From Nocardia brasiliensis ATCC 700358 (GTDB lineage Bacteria; Actinomycetota; Actinomycetes; Mycobacteriales; Mycobacteriaceae), in contig NC_018681.1 in NCBI RefSeq assembly GCF_000250675.2, positions 1,550,001 through 1,614,000 of the forward strand: DNA of 64,000 nt, given 5' to 3'. The notes under the pieces were generated by a model. The model saw only the letters and a list, made by a program, of their open reading frames with translations, had not been told where the DNA came from and made no database searches. The translations under genes were made by a program, and so were the position numbers. Positions 59,588-64,000 of the stretch are shown piece by piece; position 1 is the first letter of the stretch; each line of letters opens with the position of its first letter.

Positions 59588-60067
59588 ATGTGCCCCATGA
59601 CCATCCGACGTCCGCCTGATGATTCGGTGACCCGCGTCGTCGAGTTGCTGGGCGACCGATGGACGATCCTGCTCATCGCCGAGGCGTTCTTCGGTGTGCG
59701 GCGGTTCAGCGACTTCGCCCGCAATATCGGCATCACCAATCGCAATCTGCTCACCAGCCGGTTGCGCATGTTGATCGACGCGGAGATCTTCGCCCGCACC
59801 GACGAGGGCGGTGGCCGGGTCGATTACCACCTCACCGCCGCCGGTCGCGAGCTGTATCCGATCATCATCGCGATGATGGCCTGGGGCGATCGGCACCTCA
59901 CCGATCCGGACGGCCCGCCGCTCGTGCTCGAGCACCGCACCTGCGGGCACACGATCACTCCGGTCATGGTGTGTGACCACTGCCGGACCGAACTCGACCC
60001 GCGCGAGGTCGACGCGCGGCCGGGTCCCGGCTTCCATGCCTCGCCCATCACGGAGGCGACCGGTTGA
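59588..60067 (+). CDS. HxlR family transcriptional regulator
   Basis: 159 residues; winged helix of HxlR type: VVELLGDRWTILLIAEAFFGVRRFSDFARNIGITNRNLLTSRLRMLIDAEIF, then YHLTAAGRELYPII. The C-terminal extension has CGH and CDHC (EHRTCGHTITPVMVCDHCRTEL), a feature of many actinomycete members that may bind metal. HxlR proteins often respond to redox or electrophiles through Cys. The start is ATG 59588 or ATG 59597. Divergent from the P450. Confidence 0.88.
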   Translation: MCPMTIRRPPDDSVTRVVELLGDRWTILLIAEAFFGVRRFSDFARNIGITNRNLLTSRLRMLIDAEIFARTDEGGGRVDYHLTAAGRELYPIIIAMMAWGDRHLTDPDGPPLVLEHRTCGHTITPVMVCDHCRTELDPREVDARPGPGFHASPITEATG

Positions 60068-60070
60068 GCG

Positions 60071-61462
60071 TCAGCCGAGGGCGCGGGCCGCGGCGGTGAT
60101 GGCGGCGGCCGCACGGTCCACGTCCTCGGTGGTGGTCCGCCAGTTGCTGAACGCCGCGCGCAGTGCGGGCACTCCCGCATAAACCGTTGGGGTGACGAAG
60201 GTTTCGCCGCTCTCCGCGATCGACTCGGTGAGCGCGGCGATCCGTTCCGGTGTCGGCCGGGCGGCGAGGGTGAAGCAGACGACGTTGAGCCGCACCGGCG
60301 CGACGAGCCGCAGCGGCCCGTCGGCGGTGAGTCGCTCGGCGAGGCGATTCGCACAGGCTATATTGCGCCGCACGATGTCTCGATGACCGTCCCGGCCGTA
60401 AGCGGTCAGCGAGAACCACGCGGGCAAGGCGCGCAGCCGGCGGGAGTTCTCCGGCACCAGGTGCCCGAAATCCGGTGTGCCGGTGGGCGCGGTCAGGTAC
60501 GCGGCGGAATTCAGGAAGACTCGCAACTGGAGCTCGCGGTGCTTGCTGAACTGGACCGCGGCGTCGTAGGGCACGTTGAGCCATTTGTGCAGATCGACGC
60601 ACACCGAATCCGCCTCGGCCAGTCCGTCGACCCGCTCGGCGTGCTCGGGGGCCAGCGCCGCGAACGCGCCGAACGCGCCGTCGACGTGCAACCAGAACGG
60701 ATACCGTTGGCGCAGTGCGGCAATCGCGCGCAGGTCGTCGAAATCGACGGTGTTCACCGTGCCCGCGTTCGCCACCACGATCGCGGGATGGCCGTCGAGC
60801 GCGTCGAGCGCCTCGGTGAGCCTGCGCACGTCGACGGCTTCGCGCCCGGGCCGGGTCGGCACGTATTTCATGCTGTCCCGGCCGATTCCGAGCATGGACA
60901 GCGATTTGATGATGCTGGAGTGCGGTGTGCCCGAGAGCACGGATACCGGGCCGAGCGCTCCGACACCGGCCTGCGCCACCGAGACGCCGAGCCGTTCGCC
61001 GAGCCACTCCCGCGCCATGGCCAGGCCGACGAAGTTCGACATGGTCGCGCCGCTGACGAAAGCGCCGGTGTGCCCGTCCAATCCGAACAGCTGCCCGATC
61101 CAATCGACCGTCTGACGCTCCAGTTCGGCCGCCGCGGAGTCCTCGCCCGACATGGCGTTCTGGTCGAGGGTGCCGGTGAGCCAGTCACCCGCGACCGCAG
61201 CGGGCGTGGCGCCGCCGGTGACGAAGCCGAAGTACCGCGGACCGGCGCTGGCCGAGAACTGTGGCTCCCAGCGTTCCCGGAACACCGCGAGCGCGGCCCG
61301 CAGGCCCCGGCCCTGCTCCGGAAGCGGTTCCGGCCCAACTTCTTTCGCTGAGCGCGCGACCGGTCGTGCGGCGAGGCCGGTCAGCAGCTCGGTCGCCGAT
61401 TCGCGCACCGCGTCCAGCAGTGCGGGCAGTTCGGCGAGGTCGCCGGCAAGGTTCTGATCCAC
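60071..61462 (-). CDS. PLP-dependent amino acid decarboxylase (group II, AADC/GAD-like)
   Basis: 463 residues. Fold type I landmarks: FVSGATMSNFVGLAMAREWLG, VANAGTVNTVDFDDL, WLHVDGAFGAFA (Asp contacting the pyridine nitrogen) and the Schiff-base Lys in SVCVDLHKWLNVPYDAA. The C-terminal half carries LNVVCFTL. Related to aromatic-L-amino-acid and glutamate decarboxylases; the amino acid used cannot be decided. GTG 61462 start. Convergent with HxlR 3 bp away. Confidence 0.9.
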   Translation of the reverse strand: MDQNLAGDLAELPALLDAVRESATELLTGLAARPVARSAKEVGPEPLPEQGRGLRAALAVFRERWEPQFSASAGPRYFGFVTGGATPAAVAGDWLTGTLDQNAMSGEDSAAAELERQTVDWIGQLFGLDGHTGAFVSGATMSNFVGLAMAREWLGERLGVSVAQAGVGALGPVSVLSGTPHSSIIKSLSMLGIGRDSMKYVPTRPGREAVDVRRLTEALDALDGHPAIVVANAGTVNTVDFDDLRAIAALRQRYPFWLHVDGAFGAFAALAPEHAERVDGLAEADSVCVDLHKWLNVPYDAAVQFSKHRELQLRVFLNSAAYLTAPTGTPDFGHLVPENSRRLRALPAWFSLTAYGRDGHRDIVRRNIACANRLAERLTADGPLRLVAPVRLNVVCFTLAARPTPERIAALTESIAESGETFVTPTVYAGVPALRAAFSNWRTTTEDVDRAAAAITAAARALG

Positions 61463-61540
61463 AGCTCGACGCTACGAGCCGCGCCTCGGCGTGTCCGGAG
61501 CCAGTCGAAAGGTGCTGGCCTTGCTCGAAAGTAAGGTACG

Positions 61541-62755
61541 TCAGCGCAGCGCGCTGCCCTGCTGCCACTGATCCCAGGGCACGCCCCAGTCGCCGTTCTG
61601 CCAGACCTCGAGCGGTGCGCCACCGGTGTTGCGGACCTCGACCACGTCGCCGGGTACCGCGAAATCGTAGAACCAGCGCGCATTGTCCGGGCTGAGATTC
61701 AGGCAGCCGTGCGAGGTGTTGGTGTTGCCCTGCGCCCACATGGTGGAGGCCAGTTCGTGCAGGTAGATGCCGTCGGTGCTGATCCGGGTGGCCCAGTTGA
61801 TGGTTTCCTTGTAGCCGAGCCGGGAGTTGACCGGCAGGCCGAAGGTGGAGGAATCCATGATCACCGGGTTGGCCTTGCTCATCACGGTGTAGGTGCCGGG
61901 CTGGGTCCAGAAGGTGATGGTCTTGCCGCCGACGTTCTCGCTGCCGCCCATGCCCATCGAGGTGGGCATGGTGCGGATCAGCTTTCCGTCCTCGAAGACC
62001 TGCACCTGTTTGGTGTTGTCGTCGGCGATCGACACATGCGACGCGCCGACGGTGAACGAGGCCTTGCTGTCTTCCTGGCCGTAGAGTCCGCCACCCAGAT
62101 CGACCGCGTAGATGTTGGCGGCGACGCTCACCTTCGTGCCCGGCGTGTAGTAGTCCTTGGGCCGCCAATGCAGGTGCCGGTTGTCGAGCCAGTACCAGGA
62201 ACCTTCGACCGGCGGATTCGTGGTGACCGACAGCCTCTTCTCCGCCAGTGCGCGGTCGGGGACGTCTTCGTCGAAATGCGCGGCGACGACGGCGCCGACC
62301 CCGAAGGTGCCGCCGTCGAGCAGGCCGCCGCCGGTGGTCTCGAAGTACACCTTGGTCTGATTGTTCGGCGTCAGCGTGTCGAACGTCGAGGTCAGCGGTC
62401 CGCTGCGGCCGGTGATGGTGAGACCCTCGGCGGTGATCGTGTAGGTGTGGCCGTAGCCCAGGGCGTCGGCCGGCTTCCACGCGGTCTTGTCCGGCGTGAA
62501 GATGCCCTCGATCTGCTTGCCCGCCTCGTTGGTCATGGTCACCGAGGTGAGCACGCCATCACCCGCGCTCACCTGAACGGGGGTGGTGGGGTCGACGCCC
62601 TTCGCGCCGGGAGCGGGCGTGATGGCGATCGCCGCGGGCGCGGGGTCCTTCGATACCGGTGCCTTCGAATCCGACCCTGAACAACCGGCAACCACCAGCG
62701 CCACGACCAGGACGGCGATCCCGGCGGCGCTGGATCGGAAGCGGCGACTCGACAT
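61541..62755 (-). CDS. Lipoprotein L,D-transpeptidase (YkuD, mycobacterial LdtMt2-like)
   Basis: 404 residues. Signal peptide with lipobox LVVAGCSGS (Cys about 25). Two Ig-like domains follow (ITPAPGAKGVDPTTPVQVSAGDG and FDEDVPDRALAEKRLSVTTNPPVEG), then the YkuD domain with catalytic TSHGCLNLS (HGC) preceded by IYLHELASTMWAQGN. The C-terminal GDWGVPWDQWQQ extension is as in LdtMt2. Makes 3-3 peptidoglycan cross-links outside the membrane and is carbapenem-sensitive in relatives. ATG 62755 has GGAGAA 4 nt upstream; the 13 codons before it are not needed. Confidence 0.93.
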   Translation of the reverse strand: MSSRRFRSSAAGIAVLVVALVVAGCSGSDSKAPVSKDPAPAAIAITPAPGAKGVDPTTPVQVSAGDGVLTSVTMTNEAGKQIEGIFTPDKTAWKPADALGYGHTYTITAEGLTITGRSGPLTSTFDTLTPNNQTKVYFETTGGGLLDGGTFGVGAVVAAHFDEDVPDRALAEKRLSVTTNPPVEGSWYWLDNRHLHWRPKDYYTPGTKVSVAANIYAVDLGGGLYGQEDSKASFTVGASHVSIADDNTKQVQVFEDGKLIRTMPTSMGMGGSENVGGKTITFWTQPGTYTVMSKANPVIMDSSTFGLPVNSRLGYKETINWATRISTDGIYLHELASTMWAQGNTNTSHGCLNLSPDNARWFYDFAVPGDVVEVRNTGGAPLEVWQNGDWGVPWDQWQQGSALR

Positions 62756-63124
62756 GATTTCTCCTGTGCTCGCCGTGCGCTTCCCGCTGCGCACCCTCGA
62801 CTTTCGATCCCGCCCCGCGAGTTTACCGGCCCGCGACGGGTGCTCTGGTCGAGGCGGAGCTCAGTTGTCGGGGCCGATCCGGAATTGGGTCGCCAAGCCG
62901 CGAGCGACTTCGTCACCGAGGAACGGCTGCAGGAGGAGGAAGAGAATCATGGACATCGGCACAGCCCCGATCGTGTAATGCGGTACTACCAGGCCTCGGC
63001 GCCGAAGACGCTGTCTCGACGGCGCGGCGTGACCTTGCACACTGTCCATTTCAGGCTAAGGGTGCCGTTGACGCTGGGCAACCTGTCGGCGCGAATCTGG
63101 TCGACTGTCGAATTACCCGGCGTG
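62756..63124. other. 369-bp gap with a 9-codon ORF behind a strong ribosome site
   Basis: On the plus strand AGGAGGAGGAAGAGA (62931-62945) precedes ATG 62949, which opens only nine codons (MDIGTAPIV). A leader-peptide role or a chance purine run are both possible. On the minus strand a 31-33-codon frame (MSMILFLLLQPFLGDEVARG) ending at 62861 is hydrophobic but has a weak ribosome site. Nothing else was seen. Confidence 0.35.
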
Positions 63125-64000
63125 TCACCGCGACACGCTCGTGGGATCGCCGAATGCCTTGCGGTAGTTGCGCGGTGCGGTGCCCACCAACTGAGTGAAG
63201 TGATAACGCAGCGAGGCCACCGAACCGAAGCCGGCTTGCTCGGCGACGCGGTCGATCGGCAGATCGGTGGTTTCCAGCAAACGCTGAGCACGGCGGATGC
63301 GGGCGTTCAGAATCCAGTGCAACGCCGTGGTGCCGAGCTGGGTTTCGAAGCGGCGCTGCACCGTTCGGACGCTCAGACCTGCGTGTTCGGCGATATCGGT
63401 GAGGGTCAGCCGCTGGGTGACGTGCTCTTCGATCCAGTCGAGCAGGGGCTGCAGTGCGGTGGCGTCTTGCGCCGGGTCGGGCCGGGTAATGAATTGTGCT
63501 TGGCCGCCGTCGCGTTGCAGCGGCAACACCATCTGCCGAGCGGTGTCGCCCGCGATCGCCGAGCCGTAGTCGCGGCGCACCAGGTGCAGGCACAGATCCA
63601 ATCCCGCGCCGGACCCGGCCGAGGTGAGGATCTGTCCGTTGTCGATGAACAGCACCGAGGGATCGACGTCGACCCGCGGATATCGCGCGGCGAGCAGGTC
63701 GGCCATGCGCCAGTGGGTGGTGGCGCGCAGCCCGTCGAGCAGGCCGGAATCGGCGAGTAGAAAGGCTCCGGTGCAGATAGAGGCGATGATCGCGCCGCGC
63801 GCCGCCGCGGCCCGCAGCGCTTCACTCAGCCGCGGATCGGGGGTGAGCATGCTTTCGGCGCCGGGCACGAGCACCACATCCGCCTGCTCCGCGGTTTCCA
63901 GCGGCCAGCGCGTGCCGAGTGCGAACAACTGCTGTCCAGCCGCGAGCGCCGTGGTCGCGTCGCCGCACATGCGCACGTCGTAGGCCGGCCGATAGTCGGG
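63125..64000 (-). CDS. GlxA-type AraC regulator with DJ-1/PfpI domain (5' end cut by window)
   Basis: The visible part is about 290 residues. A DJ-1/PfpI-like domain (ADVVLVPGAESML, IASICTGAFLLADSGLLDG, SAGSGAGLDLCLHLV) precedes an AraC double HTH (TLTDIAEHAGLSVRTVQRRF, LPIDRVAEQAGFGSVASLRYHF). The frame is open to base 64000 (PDYRPAYDVRMCGD), and intact relatives have about 30 more N-terminal residues, so the start lies outside. The Cys in SICTGAF is at the nucleophile-elbow position. No neighbouring target gene is obvious; the L,D-transpeptidase gene lies downstream on the same strand, 370 bp away. Confidence 0.87.
   Translation of the reverse strand, partial: PDYRPAYDVRMCGDATTALAAGQQLFALGTRWPLETAEQADVVLVPGAESMLTPDPRLSEALRAAAARGAIIASICTGAFLLADSGLLDGLRATTHWRMADLLAARYPRVDVDPSVLFIDNGQILTSAGSGAGLDLCLHLVRRDYGSAIAGDTARQMVLPLQRDGGQAQFITRPDPAQDATALQPLLDWIEEHVTQRLTLTDIAEHAGLSVRTVQRRFETQLGTTALHWILNARIRRAQRLLETTDLPIDRVAEQAGFGSVASLRYHFTQLVGTAPRNYRKAFGDPTSVSR

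Overview
The window is high-GC actinomycete DNA, most likely from a mycolic-acid-bearing genus close to Nocardia. The evidence is two antigen-85-like secreted esterases, a lipoprotein L,D-transpeptidase, a long LCP ligase, a VirS/MymA-like divergon, two PapA-type acyltransferases, SARP regulators and a DUF574-type methyltransferase. No rRNA, convincing tRNA, CRISPR array, transposase or phage gene was seen. The genus is an inference from gene content. The first and last genes are cut by the window edges.

Layout. 0-12 kb: the end of a quinone-oxidoreductase-like gene, a large SARP/NB-ARC regulator, a divergent MFS exporter/TetR pair with three operator-like palindromes, a VirS-like AraC regulator divergent from a Baeyer-Villiger monooxygenase, a small P-loop kinase, a decayed luciferase-like pseudogene, a secreted esterase and an NAD(P)H oxidoreductase. 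12-16.6 kb: a xylose-type sugar ABC operon (lipoprotein, ATPase, permease) followed by its ROK regulator. 16.7-18.9 kb: a methyltransferase and a PAS-GGDEF protein. 18.9-23.5 kb: a diiron oxygenase (AurF-like) with a metal-ligand-depleted paralogue, a ferredoxin-reductase partner and two DUF4873-like proteins split over a divergent promoter, then a NIPSNAP protein. 23.7-30.1 kb: a secreted beta-helix protein, a 33-residue peptide gene, a SARP regulator, and an acyltransferase/P450/acyltransferase trio that looks like an undescribed acyl-ester biosynthetic locus. 30.1-34.3 kb: a zinc-ribbon mini-protein and a CGNR protein whose candidate starts meet on opposite strands, a DUF2252 protein and an amine oxidase.

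34.5-41.4 kb is the most striking region. Five co-directional genes of unknown function centre on a 1645-residue secreted or membrane protein. Between residues 321 and 1477 of this protein there is a single charged residue, and its C-terminal half carries tandem 31-residue (93-bp) hydrophobic repeats. Around it lie a small secreted Cys protein, a Gly/Ala-rich 176-residue protein, a 94-residue protein with one membrane segment and a lipoprotein. I know of no described system of this kind.

41.4-49.1 kb: a TetR/SnoaL-like/NmrA-like module and an orphan gene sit between a decayed copy of the 3' end of a ROK gene and the intact ROK gene. The intact gene controls (by inference) a second, paralogous sugar ABC operon. 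49.3-64 kb: a second antigen-85-like esterase, a CDF metal exporter, an amidase, a FUSC transporter, an SRPBCC protein, an LCP protein, a 38-residue membrane peptide, an SDR lacking the catalytic Tyr, a canonical P450 divergent from an HxlR regulator, a PLP decarboxylase, an L,D-transpeptidase and a truncated GlxA-type AraC regulator. Several genes have a TAnnnT box 6-7 nt before the start codon and appear to be transcribed without a leader.
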